Shown one piece after another: positions 44,643 through 53,745 of a stretch of DNA of 64,000 bases. The notes beneath the pieces are model-generated. The model was not told the origin of the DNA and made no database searches. It saw only the letters and a list, made by a program, of their open reading frames with translations. Each line of letters opens with the position of its first letter. The stretch's first letter is position 1. Source of the DNA: Methanococcoides sp. (GTDB taxonomy: Archaea; Halobacteriota; Methanosarcinia; Methanosarcinales; Methanosarcinaceae). The stretch covers positions 124,001 to 188,000 of the forward strand of contig JAIORD010000028.1 of the NCBI GenBank assembly GCA_021108275.1. Direction: 5' to 3'. A program made the position numbers and the translations under genes.

Positions 44643-46625
44643 TTATTTACTTTCTACGACTATTTTCAAAATCAGCCTGGCATCAATTGATGTAACACTC
44701 CCGTCTTCGTTCACATCCATGGACGGATGTTCCGGTATCTTTCCAACAGCCATCTGAAGCGCATAAAGAGCATCAAGGGCTGTAAGTTCACCACCATCAC
44801 CGGCAGCGTCCCCTTTACTACCCCCCAGGCTTATGACTGTAAATATTCCATTTCTGACAGGAATCGTGATTGTTGCCATGTCCTCTGCCATATTTGCAGA
44901 CAGGAACACAATATCCAAGGGAGAAGATGAACCTTCAGACCCAATCACATCGAATTTGACGTAAGCGATCGAACCATCACCACCGAATCCATCTTGGTCA
45001 GCAAGACTTATCTTAATCGTCCCATCGATAATATTGTAATCGAAAAGAGAATCACCTGCTAAACTTCCTTTTATCACCTCATTGGCATCTAGTACAGAGG
45101 AATCATATTGCAGTTCAATATCCATATTTCCGATATTTTCCTTTATTCCATTCAATGTTAAAGGAATCTGTACGCTGCTATCAACCGGTTTGCTGCGGGA
45201 CTCGAATACCAAGCCTGAAACTGCTGCAAAACCACGTGCTGTTCCAAACGGAGAACGCGCCCACCACATATCATGCAAATCAAGGTCGAAAGATTCAGGG
45301 TCAGAAGGAACACCACTTAGTTCACAAATAGTTCTTTCTCCGGCACTAACAGAGACAGTTTTCTTGAGATCGTTGTCTGAAACCCCAACCACACCATTAA
45401 AGATATAGAAGATGGAGGTTCCATCATCCCCCACATGCACCTCAAACATTGTGCCTTTGACACTTCCTTTTGCTGAAGGGGTGGTAACCTCGAAAGGCGG
45501 GTCAACAACATTACTCAAAATGTCACCCTTTTCAAGGGAGATGGACCTGCTATCAGAGTCAACCTGCACACTTGTTCCAGGACTAAGCATTACATTTGAC
45601 CCATCAGTATATTTTATGATGGCATTTCCTGGTGAGGAGATTTTGGATGTCCCTATACGATCCTTGTCAGATATCTTCGACAAATCTCCTTCAACCACTT
45701 CATTTTCATTTACCGTCACTTTCCCGGATTTTACCCCTAGGGATGTCTCAGAAACTTCTTCATCAACAGTAAAATAAATATAATCCTCAGCAACTCCCCC
45801 CCTGCCATCATAGACCTTTACTATAAGCTGATAAAGAGCATTCCCGATTACGGGTTTACTGCGTGACCAACTCTGGTCTGGTGGCAAATCTAAATATATC
45901 TTCAGGTTACGGTCATACCACTTATAGGTCAATTTATCGCCATCTTTATCCTCTGCTTCGGCAACAACAGTGACGACATCACCAGGTTTTGGATCCTTGG
46001 GGAAATATGTAAGTGTAATAGTCGGCGGACGGTTTATCGGAGATTTCTGAGCTCCTATTACACCTGCTGCACATCTTTCCATTTGATAGAAAAGGTCCAA
46101 TGCCTCCTGTTTATCTAGAGAATCGGTATTAATTACTACCACATAATTAGATTGATAAAGGAATCCAGAGACAGTAAAAACTCGTTCACCGTCTGAAAGA
46201 ATCCTATTAGTCATATATACGAATCTACCTGGACTGTTCTGGACTAATGTTTTATCAGGATACTTTATAGCGAAATCCTTTGTGGTTAATGCCTTCTCCC
46301 AGTAACCAGTTTCATCATCAAACTTTTTTGCTGCGTTTCCAGGAATATTAAAAGCAAATAGCATAAACGCTGCATATGGCCTGAAAGCTTTCCCTCTCGT
46401 GTAACTGCATGAAAGCAGACTGTAATCGGGATAGGAATATGAGTCACCAGAAGATAATTGCATCCCCAACCCAGGACACTCAGGACATTTTACGGATTTT
46501 ATTAAAGAGGGATCTAGAGGCGGCATATCTTCTGGAGATTCAGCGGGTTCATCTGGTTCCCCCGAAACAATCCCGGCTGATGCAATGAGGAATATGAGTA
46601 AGATAATTCCTCGAATAGTCAACAT
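44643..46625 (-). CDS. Secreted FecR, cohesin and dockerin protein
   Basis: A 660-residue exported protein. Order: signal peptide, an unknown domain (residues about 45-195, with Cys in KCPECPG), an Ig/PKD-like unit (RPPTITLTYFPKDPKPGDVVTV), a FecR domain (about 300-430, GNAIIKYTDGSNVMLSPGTSVQV and PFEVTTPSAKGSVKGTMFEVH), a cohesin (about 470-600) and a C-terminal dockerin with two repeats (GELTALDALYALQMAVGKIP and DGSVTSIDARLILK). Cohesin and dockerin closely resemble those of the 812-residue neighbour. Carrying both on one chain would allow chains to link to each other. Confidence 0.9.
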   Translation of the reverse strand: MLTIRGIILLIFLIASAGIVSGEPDEPAESPEDMPPLDPSLIKSVKCPECPGLGMQLSSGDSYSYPDYSLLSCSYTRGKAFRPYAAFMLFAFNIPGNAAKKFDDETGYWEKALTTKDFAIKYPDKTLVQNSPGRFVYMTNRILSDGERVFTVSGFLYQSNYVVVINTDSLDKQEALDLFYQMERCAAGVIGAQKSPINRPPTITLTYFPKDPKPGDVVTVVAEAEDKDGDKLTYKWYDRNLKIYLDLPPDQSWSRSKPVIGNALYQLIVKVYDGRGGVAEDYIYFTVDEEVSETSLGVKSGKVTVNENEVVEGDLSKISDKDRIGTSKISSPGNAIIKYTDGSNVMLSPGTSVQVDSDSRSISLEKGDILSNVVDPPFEVTTPSAKGSVKGTMFEVHVGDDGTSIFYIFNGVVGVSDNDLKKTVSVSAGERTICELSGVPSDPESFDLDLHDMWWARSPFGTARGFAAVSGLVFESRSKPVDSSVQIPLTLNGIKENIGNMDIELQYDSSVLDANEVIKGSLAGDSLFDYNIIDGTIKISLADQDGFGGDGSIAYVKFDVIGSEGSSSPLDIVFLSANMAEDMATITIPVRNGIFTVISLGGSKGDAAGDGGELTALDALYALQMAVGKIPEHPSMDVNEDGSVTSIDARLILKIVVESK

Positions 46626-46656
46626 TCTGCATTACCTCCCAAAGAAGTAACCATCT

Positions 46657-49095
46657 TCATTCCTCTAACCTGGCAGACATTTTCAGTATCTGCCTTGCAT
46701 CAATTGATGTTACACTTCCATCTCCATTCACATCCATAGCCAGATCTTCCGGTATCTTTCCCACAGCCATCTGGAGTGCATACAGGGCATCCAGAGCTGT
46801 AAGTTCACCACCGTCACCTTCAGCATCTCCTTTGCTTTCCTCCAGACTGATCACCTTGAATACTCCGTCCTTTGCAGGAATTTTGACGGGTGACAGATCT
46901 GCCCTGTTCGCAGACAGAGATACAATATCAAGAGCGGTGGATGAGCCTTCAGCTCCGACCACATCGAATCTTACGTGAGCAACAGAGCCATCACCGGAGA
47001 ATCCGTCCTTATCAGCGAAACTGATCTTGATCGTACCGTCAATGATATTGTAATCGAACAGTGAATCGCTTGATAAACTACCTTTAACAACTTCAGTAGC
47101 TACAAGGACAGAAGAATCATATCTCAGGGTCATATCCATATTTCCGAGATTCTCCCGTACTCCATACAATGTCAGAGGGATCTGGACACTGCTTCCGGTT
47201 GCCTTGCTACGGGATTCAAAGGTCAGGCCATTGAACCTGTCAATTACAGGTTCCGGAGAAGAGGGTGGTGTAGGACTCGGAACCGTTGATCCCTGACGAA
47301 TGGAGTTGATCTCACTTTGTGAAAGAGCAACATTATAGATCCTCACCTCATCAATGATGCCTGAGATATAGCCTCCATAAGACGGATTGGAAGCAATATT
47401 GGTATAATCCCAGCCTTTACTCAGTTTGCCTTTTTCTTGATACACCTTATCATTTACGTACAGTGTCACAGTTTCAGCATCCTGGTCATAAACCGCTGCC
47501 AGGAAAGTCCATTCCCCGGTTGTGACAGGATGGAATCCTAAAACACCACCCGAACCACTAAAGGCAGACCAGCCAGCTCCCCCGCCACGAGTGTCGAAAC
47601 CTATCGTACGATCAAAACCACCATTATCATGTGAAATGATGGTTCTCGCAACATCTGCCTGAGCCCAGGCAACCATGGTCAGTTGTGGCATATTATCCGG
47701 ATTAATGTTAACCGGTGACCGCACGTAATCATTCGTTCCGTCAAAGCTCAATGCCTGATTCCTTACTCCGGATACAAAGACTGCACCATTGTTGGTTCCA
47801 TGGTTATTGTTGCCTGAATAATCTCTTACATCACCATCAAAAGGATAGTAGGCAACAAGACCCCTCTCAGAAATGGGTGTTGGGGTTGGAGTAGGTGTTG
47901 GACCTGGAACTGTTGCTCCCTGACGAATGGAGTTGATCTCGCTTTGTGAAAGAGCAACATTATAGATCCTCACCTCATCAATGATGCCTGAGAAATAGCC
48001 TCCATAAGAAGGATTGGAAGCAATATTGGTATAATCCCAGCCGTTACTCAGTTTGCCTTTTTCTTCATATACCTTATCATTTACGTAGAGTTTCACAGTT
48101 TCAGTATCCTGGTCATAAACCGCTGCCAGGAAAGTCCATTCTCCGGTTGTGACAGGAGAGAATCCTAAAACAGCCCCTGTACCACTAAAGGCAGACCAAC
48201 CAGCTCCCCCGCCACGAGTGTCGAAACCTATCGTACGATCATAACCCCCGTTATCATGTGAAATAACGGTTCTCGATTCAGCATCAGACTGAACCCAGGC
48301 AACCATGGTCAGTTGTGGCATATTATCCGGATTGATGTTAACAGGTGAACGAACGTAATCATTCGTTCCATCAAAGCTCAGTGCCTGATTCCTAACTCCG
48401 GATACAAAGACTGCACCATTGTTGGTTCCATGGTTATTGTTGCCGGAATAATCTCTTGTATCACCATCAAAAGGATAGTAGGCAACAAGACCCCTCTCAG
48501 AAATAGGTGTTGGGCTCGGAGTAGGAGTTGGACCTGGAGTTGGGCTCACCGGCGATGGATCCATCAGACCAAAGAAAAAGATGGTCACATGATCCTCGCC
48601 TTCAAGAGAACCAATCATTCCCATATTTTCCACCCTGATGGTGTGGATACCTCTATCCAGGCCGGATATCTCCAAATACTTGACAAATGCACCACCTGGA
48701 TAGGCGCCATCACTTCCGTAAGTATTTCCGGTCCATACCTCTGTGCCATCAACAAGAACACGTGCCCAGCCATCGTTGGTGTCACCCCAGAACTGGACAC
48801 CTACTGTGGTCGTTTCAACGGTCGTCTTTGCTTCGACCCAGTTACCCTGATCCAACAACGCGATCCACTGATTATATCGCCAGATCGAACCGCTAGTTGT
48901 GATCTGGAACTCGGATGGAGGTGTAACATATGCCGTATTGGCAAAGGCTACGACATCTGGTGGAGCTGCTGAATCAAGAGCATTTCCATCATACAATACA
49001 GCGTTCACTTCTGCAGATGCAACTGTCATAGACAATGACAAAACTGCTAAAGAAATGAAAAGAACATACAATAACCTCTTTGTGGTATTTTTCAT
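46657..49095 (-). CDS. Secreted protein with two LamG domains, cohesin and dockerin
   Basis: An 812-residue exported protein. Order: signal peptide, a beta-sandwich (30-180), a Pro/Thr linker, LamG/concanavalin domain 1 (about 205-395, GLVAYYPFDGDTRDYSGNNNHG), a second Pro/Thr linker, LamG domain 2 (about 412-603, nearly identical), a third linker, a cohesin (about 620-750) and a dockerin (about 757-812, ALDALYALQMAVGKIP and GDGSVTSIDARQILK). LamG domains often bind sugars. It is the first gene of the operon. The LamG copies lie 627 bases apart in the DNA and are very alike, which suggests recent duplication. Confidence 0.9.
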   Translation of the reverse strand: MKNTTKRLLYVLFISLAVLSLSMTVASAEVNAVLYDGNALDSAAPPDVVAFANTAYVTPPSEFQITTSGSIWRYNQWIALLDQGNWVEAKTTVETTTVGVQFWGDTNDGWARVLVDGTEVWTGNTYGSDGAYPGGAFVKYLEISGLDRGIHTIRVENMGMIGSLEGEDHVTIFFFGLMDPSPVSPTPGPTPTPSPTPISERGLVAYYPFDGDTRDYSGNNNHGTNNGAVFVSGVRNQALSFDGTNDYVRSPVNINPDNMPQLTMVAWVQSDAESRTVISHDNGGYDRTIGFDTRGGGAGWSAFSGTGAVLGFSPVTTGEWTFLAAVYDQDTETVKLYVNDKVYEEKGKLSNGWDYTNIASNPSYGGYFSGIIDEVRIYNVALSQSEINSIRQGATVPGPTPTPTPTPISERGLVAYYPFDGDVRDYSGNNNHGTNNGAVFVSGVRNQALSFDGTNDYVRSPVNINPDNMPQLTMVAWAQADVARTIISHDNGGFDRTIGFDTRGGGAGWSAFSGSGGVLGFHPVTTGEWTFLAAVYDQDAETVTLYVNDKVYQEKGKLSKGWDYTNIASNPSYGGYISGIIDEVRIYNVALSQSEINSIRQGSTVPSPTPPSSPEPVIDRFNGLTFESRSKATGSSVQIPLTLYGVRENLGNMDMTLRYDSSVLVATEVVKGSLSSDSLFDYNIIDGTIKISFADKDGFSGDGSVAHVRFDVVGAEGSSTALDIVSLSANRADLSPVKIPAKDGVFKVISLEESKGDAEGDGGELTALDALYALQMAVGKIPEDLAMDVNGDGSVTSIDARQILKMSARLEE
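47294..48520 (-). repeat. Tandem duplication of the LamG unit (627-base period)
   Basis: The stretch beginning TGACGAATGGAGTTGATCTC at 47294 recurs at 47921, and the two units stay nearly identical at DNA level over most of 600 bases. Copies differ at scattered positions, mostly third bases. Confidence 0.85.
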
Positions 49096-49474
49096 ATTTT
49101 GTCCCCCACGAACAAATATTTTTTTACATTGGAACGTTTGTGATTACTAATTATTAAAAAGAACCCTCTGACCATTAGGGGAATAATGATATAAATCCAG
49201 GGTAAATGTCAAATTCAAATTATAACTACTTTGACACCGTAACCACAGATTCTGCTTTATTTAGAGACGTTACTAAAAGTGGACATCTTACAATCAAGCC
49301 TTTAATCGTCTTGAGAACTTCAATGGACAAGGCATGTGGGCAAATTTTACCTCTAAAAAAGTTATAAAATATCTTTATCGCAATATTGAAATTAAAGATC
49401 AACAATGAGTGCTATCTGATGTGTTATCCTCTTCGCTCATAGCAGACAGATGAATTTTGATCTTAGGTGGTAGT
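49096..49474. other. Intergenic region without a supported gene
   Basis: Divergent gap between the cohesin operon and the acetyltransferase gene. A 53-residue frame (49206-49367, plus) has AGGG before its ATG but no recognisable protein character. TATA-like runs occur near 49360-49375. No tRNA, repeat or strong hairpin was seen. Confidence 0.4.
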
Positions 49475-50014
49475 ATGAACGATCGGCTTGATGTATTACA
49501 AGCAAATTTGTCACATGTAAGCTTTCTTTCTGAATTCGGAAAAGAATCCTTTATAGATGCATATAAGGTAACTCTTCCTATGGATGAACTTAGAACTTAT
49601 GTGGAAGAAGCCTTCTCGGAAGAAAGAATCAAGCATGAGGTTGAAAGCTCTGAATCCATCTATTTGATCTGTAAAAATGCAAAGGGTGTAATATGTGGTT
49701 ATGCAAAATATGTAGATTCTGAAATGCCAGATGACTTAGTACATGATAGAGTAATAGAGTTGCAACGTCTTTATGTTCAGAATGAATGTAGGGGAAAAGG
49801 AGTTGGGAGGCTTCTATCCAGGTATGGAGAATCTATCTCTCAGCAAAAAGGATTCAAAGCTATATGGTTACGTGTGTGGGATGGCAACACTACTGCTCAA
49901 CAAATTTATTTGAAATGGGGATACACATTTTGCAGTGAAGAAGCATACCAGGTAGGACAGGAAAAACGAAAAGTATTGATTATGATGAAGCACATTCAAG
50001 CAAGTTCCGATTGA
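49475..50014 (+). CDS. GNAT-family N-acetyltransferase
   Basis: A 179-residue acetyltransferase. Motif A is ELQRLYVQNECRGKGVGRLLSRYGE (Q/RxxGxG/A for acetyl-CoA), preceded by ICGYAKYVDSE and followed by KAIWLRVWDGNTTAQQIYLKWGYTF. The fold is complete. The substrate is unknown; the closest family is small-molecule or ribosomal-protein acetyltransferases. ATG 49475 is chosen over 49457 because AGGTGGT precedes it. The gene stands alone. Confidence 0.9.
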   Translation: MNDRLDVLQANLSHVSFLSEFGKESFIDAYKVTLPMDELRTYVEEAFSEERIKHEVESSESIYLICKNAKGVICGYAKYVDSEMPDDLVHDRVIELQRLYVQNECRGKGVGRLLSRYGESISQQKGFKAIWLRVWDGNTTAQQIYLKWGYTFCSEEAYQVGQEKRKVLIMMKHIQASSD

Positions 50015-50109
50015 CATCATCTGTCAGTTCATTATTCTAAGGGTACTTTCCATATGTTTTGATGATGGCAGGGTCATTGTATTGAACAAGTATGTCAGAG
50101 AAAATGAAT

Positions 50110-50493
50110 TTAATTTCTTAACAAATAACCTGCAGCAAAAACAATAAAACCAATTACTCCAAGCCCAAGTAAAAATAGAAAGGTTTTTCTTTTTAATTCC
50201 TCTTCTTCTTTTGTCAGAGGTCTCAATTCATCCTCATGTTTCTTTTCCCATGCAGAACCAATAGCAAATCCTATTGCAACTACGATGGGGATGCCTATGG
50301 AAACGTTATCCATAATAATTCCAAAGGGGATTCCGAGTGGGATACCTATTGCTAAACCTTTGTTCAAGTAATATCCTTTTGGATGTTTCCCTGTCTTGTT
50401 GTAGATATCCTGTTGAACTTTCATCGATCTGTAAGCAATAAAGCCTCCTAATATGATCATGACAAAAATAATCAGCATTATCCAGGGAACCAT
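50110..50493 (-). CDS. Small membrane protein of unknown function
   Basis: A protein of about 127 residues. It has an N-terminal membrane helix (WIMLIIFVMIILGGFIAY), a short basic loop, two further hydrophobic segments (GLAIGIPLGIPFGIIM and IGIPIVVAIGFAIGSAW) and a C-terminal helix (TFLFLLGLGVIGFIVFAAGYLL). ATG 50493 begins directly before the first helix; the frame also extends to ATG 50583, with extra residues of no membrane or signal character. No family is recognised. It diverges from the gene at 50664. Confidence 0.65.
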   Translation of the reverse strand: MVPWIMLIIFVMIILGGFIAYRSMKVQQDIYNKTGKHPKGYYLNKGLAIGIPLGIPFGIIMDNVSIGIPIVVAIGFAIGSAWEKKHEDELRPLTKEEEELKRKTFLFLLGLGVIGFIVFAAGYLLRN

Positions 50494-50663
50494 GTAAACA
50501 CATTCTTTATGAAATGAATATAAGAACATTTCTTCATTAACAAAGTAAAAACATGAGGCATGGTGTTGAGTTTGATAATTCATTCATTCTCAATGTTCAT
50601 GTGAAGGAGATATTTGGGATGTGGGTAACAAAGCTTTTACTTTGATATGACTAACTTAATGGT

Positions 50664-51098
50664 ATGAATTACAAACACACTCAAACAGGATATTTTATAA
50701 TAGTTGTCTCACTTGCACTTGTTTTACTTTTTGGATTTATTTTATCAACAACAGGGTTTGAACCAGTCGTTTTTGCCATTATGTTGCTCAGTGTGCTAAT
50801 CTTAATTTCTTTTACAACACTTAACGTAATGATCAATGAAAACTACCTAAGAATAAAGTTTGGTTATGGGATATTTCGGAAGAGTTTTCCGCTTAGTGAG
50901 ATCGTTTCAGCAAGAACTGTAAGGAATCATTGGTATTATGGCTGGGGGATAAGATTATGGCTATGGCCTAAAATATTGATCTTCAATGTTTCTGGTCTTG
51001 ATGCAGTTGAGATCAGTATGGAAAACGGTAAAATATACAGGATAGGTACAGATGAACCCAAAGAACTGGAAAGTGCGATCTTGCAGGCTGTTAGATAA
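50664..51098 (+). CDS. Membrane protein with PH-like domain
   Basis: A 144-residue protein with two membrane helices (about 10-30 and 35-55) followed by a beta-rich domain: VMINENYLRIKFGYGIFRKSFPLSEIVSARTVRN, WGIRLWLWPKILIFNVSGLDAVEISMENGKIYRIGTDEP. This layout fits the bacterial PH-domain membrane protein family (DUF304/bPH-like). The function is unknown. The gene diverges from the small membrane gene at 50493, with an intergenic space of about 170 bases. Confidence 0.75.
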   Translation: MNYKHTQTGYFIIVVSLALVLLFGFILSTTGFEPVVFAIMLLSVLILISFTTLNVMINENYLRIKFGYGIFRKSFPLSEIVSARTVRNHWYYGWGIRLWLWPKILIFNVSGLDAVEISMENGKIYRIGTDEPKELESAILQAVR

Positions 51099-51181
51099 TT
51101 TTTCCTGTATTCTTGCAAATGTATATCCTTAAAAAAGATCAGCTAGCCAAAGCTGGCCAGCAATGCTTATCCATATAAATT

Positions 51182-51521
51182 TTAACAAACTCCCTGAGAT
51201 GCAAGCAGTTTCTGTATATCTGCCTTAGAGCTTTCAACGAAAACGCCTCTTGTGCCTAAGATAACCATGGTCCAATCGCCACCCTGTACATCCAGTTATG
51301 TTGAGGTGTCCAGTTCATCTTGTAGAGCTCTGAGTAGGCAGTGGCCAGAGTATCGAACATAGTGTTCACAGCTTCGCAGAACTTAGCTGTCATCTGCACC
51401 ATCTCTTCAGGCATTCCGGTCTTGGATTTATAGTTCACAAGCTTTCCTTCAGGACTGAAGATACCAGCTGCCATGACTCCGTCAAGTTCTAGAAGCTCCT
51501 CTTACGATCGATTGCATTCAT
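51182..51521 (-). pseudogene. DUF2173 family gene broken by two frameshifts
   Basis: Three frames together encode a full DUF2173-type protein. Frame one gives MNAIDRK from ATG 51521. Frame two gives EELLELDGVMAAGIFSPEGK through MNWTPQHNWMY. Frame three gives GGDWTMVILGTRGVFVESS to a TAA at 51182. The total length of 340 bases is two short of a multiple of three that would give 113 residues, the expected size. The missing bases fall near AAGAGG (about 51501) and AGGGTGG (about 51278). Both breaks are single-base deletions next to short homopolymers, so either decay or sequencing error is possible. Confidence 0.8.
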
Positions 51522-51812
51522 TTCTTTTCATATTATATCCCCTTATTTAATTGAGATGATTTCCACTTCCTCAATTTTTATAGGGGTATCTTACTGCATA
51601 TAAGTATTCAGTTGTATATCTTATTAAAACAAACATGCAAAAAAGTGACTTGAATTTATACCTTACTTGTTAGGTGGGGTTTAAGGTCCGAATCTTCAAA
51701 TAGCTCCAACTTGCACCTCTAAAAACAAAAATCAAAGAAAAGCCAAAAATCATTATCGAGCAATCAACCATTCTAATTTTATGTAATTTTTCTTGAGTTT
51801 GTTTTTTGGCCG

Positions 51813-51920
51813 TTATACAATATGCACGATCATCCATTCAGCCCATATTGTAGCTAGGATTATGATCAAACCTACAAAACCATCTGTTAAAGTTTCTCTG
51901 CTTATATTTTCCATTGCCAT
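51813..51920 (-). CDS. Small 35-residue membrane protein
   Basis: ATG 51920 is preceded by GAGGAGGTCTATA, a near-perfect archaeal ribosome binding site (GGAGGT 6 bases upstream). The frame encodes MAMENISRETLTDGF followed by a hydrophobic helix VGLIIILATIWAEWMIVHIV and TAA. It would be a single-pass membrane peptide with an acidic N-terminus. I do not recognise a family. The strength of the site, in a region without other genes, is the main support. A longer frame on the other strand (51793-52026) begins with TTG, has no ribosome site and is disfavoured. Confidence 0.65.
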   Translation of the reverse strand: MAMENISRETLTDGFVGLIIILATIWAEWMIVHIV

Positions 51921-52314
51921 TATAGACCTCCTCGTTTTACAAAATCACTTGTTCACATATATAAATGCCTTGACCACAGTGTGCGTAATTGTGGCCATCT
52001 ATATGTTACAAGTTGAACTTGAGTAGACACGACAATCTTTCAGCATTTAATCGAATCTATAAAAAAGAATTATCCCTCAAGTTTTCACAAAATCCAAATG
52101 CTGCCTATTGGGACAGTACATATCCATTTTTATACGCTGGATGAGATCACAGCAGTAAACAGCAACCACTCCAAATTATTCCTTCAGCACCCGACACAGC
52201 TCGCATATCGTGATGCTGTCATAACCGTGTTCACATAGTTGTTGCAGTAGAAATACTGCAATCTCTTTCTTAGATCGTCTCTTCCACTTCGATGTTCTCG
52301 ACCAGATCACTAAT
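51921..52314. other. Intergenic region without a supported gene
   Basis: Between the 35-residue protein and the membrane protein at 52315. The minus strand holds a 63-residue frame (52176-52367) that overlaps the end of that gene and lacks a start site. No tRNA, hairpin terminator or repeat stands out. Confidence 0.4.
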
Positions 52315-53376
52315 TCAATAAAGCTCCTCACTGATCTGCTGCATGTCAAACACAGGAATTTCCACATCAGAATACCATTGCTGCAGGAATGTGAGCATGT
52401 GATATTTCATGAAGACACTTGCAGGCAGGGCAATAAATGCAAGCAAAAATATGAAGAATATCAGCTCGATCAAAATTACTGGTGCAATGATCATCCAGAC
52501 AATGCTATCTGATCCTGGTAGAATTGCTGAAAGGGCAAAATAAAGAAGCATGTCTGCGAACAAGATGAGAAGACCTACTGCAACCATTACTATCAACAAA
52601 ATGATAGCTACTGCAATTCCAACAGCAAGACCAAGCACTATCCTGCCAAACCAATAAAGAACGATTTGCTTCCAGTCTCTCCTGAACTGTCTGAATACAT
52701 TGGAAAATGCGCGGAAAATACCGGACTCTGTGTAAATGGCTACAGGTATTGACAGGTTGATAAATGAACTAATGATTCCGCCAACTATTGCTGTCACCAT
52801 AATTATGCCAATTAGCAGGAATATTAAGGAAATAATATTACTCACTATAACGTCTGCAAAACTTTCACCCGAAGAACCTATCAACGGTAGCACAAAGGGA
52901 AGGGCCATAACTGCAATGACGGCAAGCAAAAGAATGCCTGTCAATATCTTGAATACGAACAGTTCCAATCCTTTCCTCAGGTATCTGTGGGAATATTCCC
53001 AGAACCTGACATCATTGCTTACGAGGGATTCGACAAATACAAATTCCATGACACTGGAAACGTAGGTGAAGAACAAGATCAGGACAAATATGAGAATTAT
53101 TATCCCAATGATCAATCCCATACCTGGAGCAGTAGGGATCTGATCAACAAAACCTCTGAAAGCATCGGTGAAGCTGTCAGTTGCACCTGACTCAGGAAGA
53201 TTGTAACTATCAGATGAATAATTATTTCCACCACCATTGAAATTGCTTCCAGCACCGCCGATAAGCATAACGATAATGACAAGTTTCATCCACTTCCAGA
53301 AATCAAAAGGCTCAAAAAGGCATTTTTTTGTTCGTCCAAATGCCTTGTCCAGAGCGTCTACTACATACCACGTCAT
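52315..53376 (-). CDS. Polytopic membrane protein (DUF7544-like)
   Basis: A 353-residue protein with about six membrane segments. It opens MTWYVVDALDKAFGRTKKCLFEPFDFWKWMKL, which recalls an archaeal membrane family (DUF4013/DUF7544-like), followed by a Gly/Asn-rich loop (GGAGSNFNGGGNNY). The core has FRQFRRDWKQIVLYWFGRIVLGL and the end a cytosolic segment FLQQWYSDVEIPVFD. Function is unknown; no transporter motif is visible. It appears to be transcribed alone, with a T-rich upstream region at 53377-53420. Confidence 0.7.
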   Translation of the reverse strand: MTWYVVDALDKAFGRTKKCLFEPFDFWKWMKLVIIVMLIGGAGSNFNGGGNNYSSDSYNLPESGATDSFTDAFRGFVDQIPTAPGMGLIIGIIILIFVLILFFTYVSSVMEFVFVESLVSNDVRFWEYSHRYLRKGLELFVFKILTGILLLAVIAVMALPFVLPLIGSSGESFADVIVSNIISLIFLLIGIIMVTAIVGGIISSFINLSIPVAIYTESGIFRAFSNVFRQFRRDWKQIVLYWFGRIVLGLAVGIAVAIILLIVMVAVGLLILFADMLLYFALSAILPGSDSIVWMIIAPVILIELIFFIFLLAFIALPASVFMKYHMLTFLQQWYSDVEIPVFDMQQISEELY

Positions 53377-53532
53377 AAAAATAAATAGAGACTGTTATGA
53401 TAAATAATTTATGATGTATTATTCTACAAAGTAGAGATGCTTTCTATCAGGTCAATAAATGTCCTATTCAATTTTTATTTACTCGCCGTTGTTCTCTTCA
53501 ATAATCGGTTTCATTCAACTATGTCCCTCACG

Positions 53533-53745
53533 TTAAAGGGTATAGTCACGAACTGCTGTAATAGGTTGATCCTGGACCAGTTGAACTTGCACGATCTCGT
53601 CAGACAATTCAACTTCCGAAGTTGTACCAGTTTCTGCACTGGATACTTCGTTCACTGGCGCTTCGGCTGCAACGTCTGTGCATCCAATTGCAGTCATAGA
53701 TGCTAATATTAGTAAAAGTGCAATTATTTTATAGATTATTTTCAT
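53533..53745 (-). CDS. Small lipoprotein
   Basis: A 70-residue exported protein. The hydrophobic start (IIYKIIALLLILASMTAIGC) ends in a lipobox with Cys at about residue 22. The rest is acidic and short (VAAEAPVNEVSSAETGTTSEVELSDE) and ends with PITAVRDYTL. It looks like the start of a longer extracellular protein, but the next reading frames show no continuation, so it may be a genuine short lipoprotein or a truncated gene. GGGGTACAAC precedes the ATG. No function is known. Confidence 0.65.
   Translation of the reverse strand: MKIIYKIIALLLILASMTAIGCTDVAAEAPVNEVSSAETGTTSEVELSDEIVQVQLVQDQPITAVRDYTL

Noticed and set aside
47880-48550. Repeated Pro/Thr-encoding short repeats resembling a CRISPR or satellite
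   Set aside because: They are coding linkers between LamG domains, irregular and in frame, without spacers.
49206-49367. 53-residue plus-strand frame beginning MSNSNYNYFD
   Set aside because: AGGG precedes it, but composition is random-looking, there is no domain or membrane pattern, and it lies in a promoter gap.
51487-51521. TAG codon in the first frame of the DUF2173 remnant as possible pyrrolysine
   Set aside because: Reading through TAG does not produce the family sequence; a one-base shift does, so it is a frameshift.
51793-52026. 77-residue plus-strand frame with hydrophobic stretches
   Set aside because: It begins with TTG, has no ribosome site and overlaps the better supported 35-residue gene on the other strand.
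52176-52367. 63-residue minus-strand frame ending CELCRVLKE
   Set aside because: It overlaps the end of the 353-residue membrane gene and has no supported start; possibly debris, but nothing proves it.
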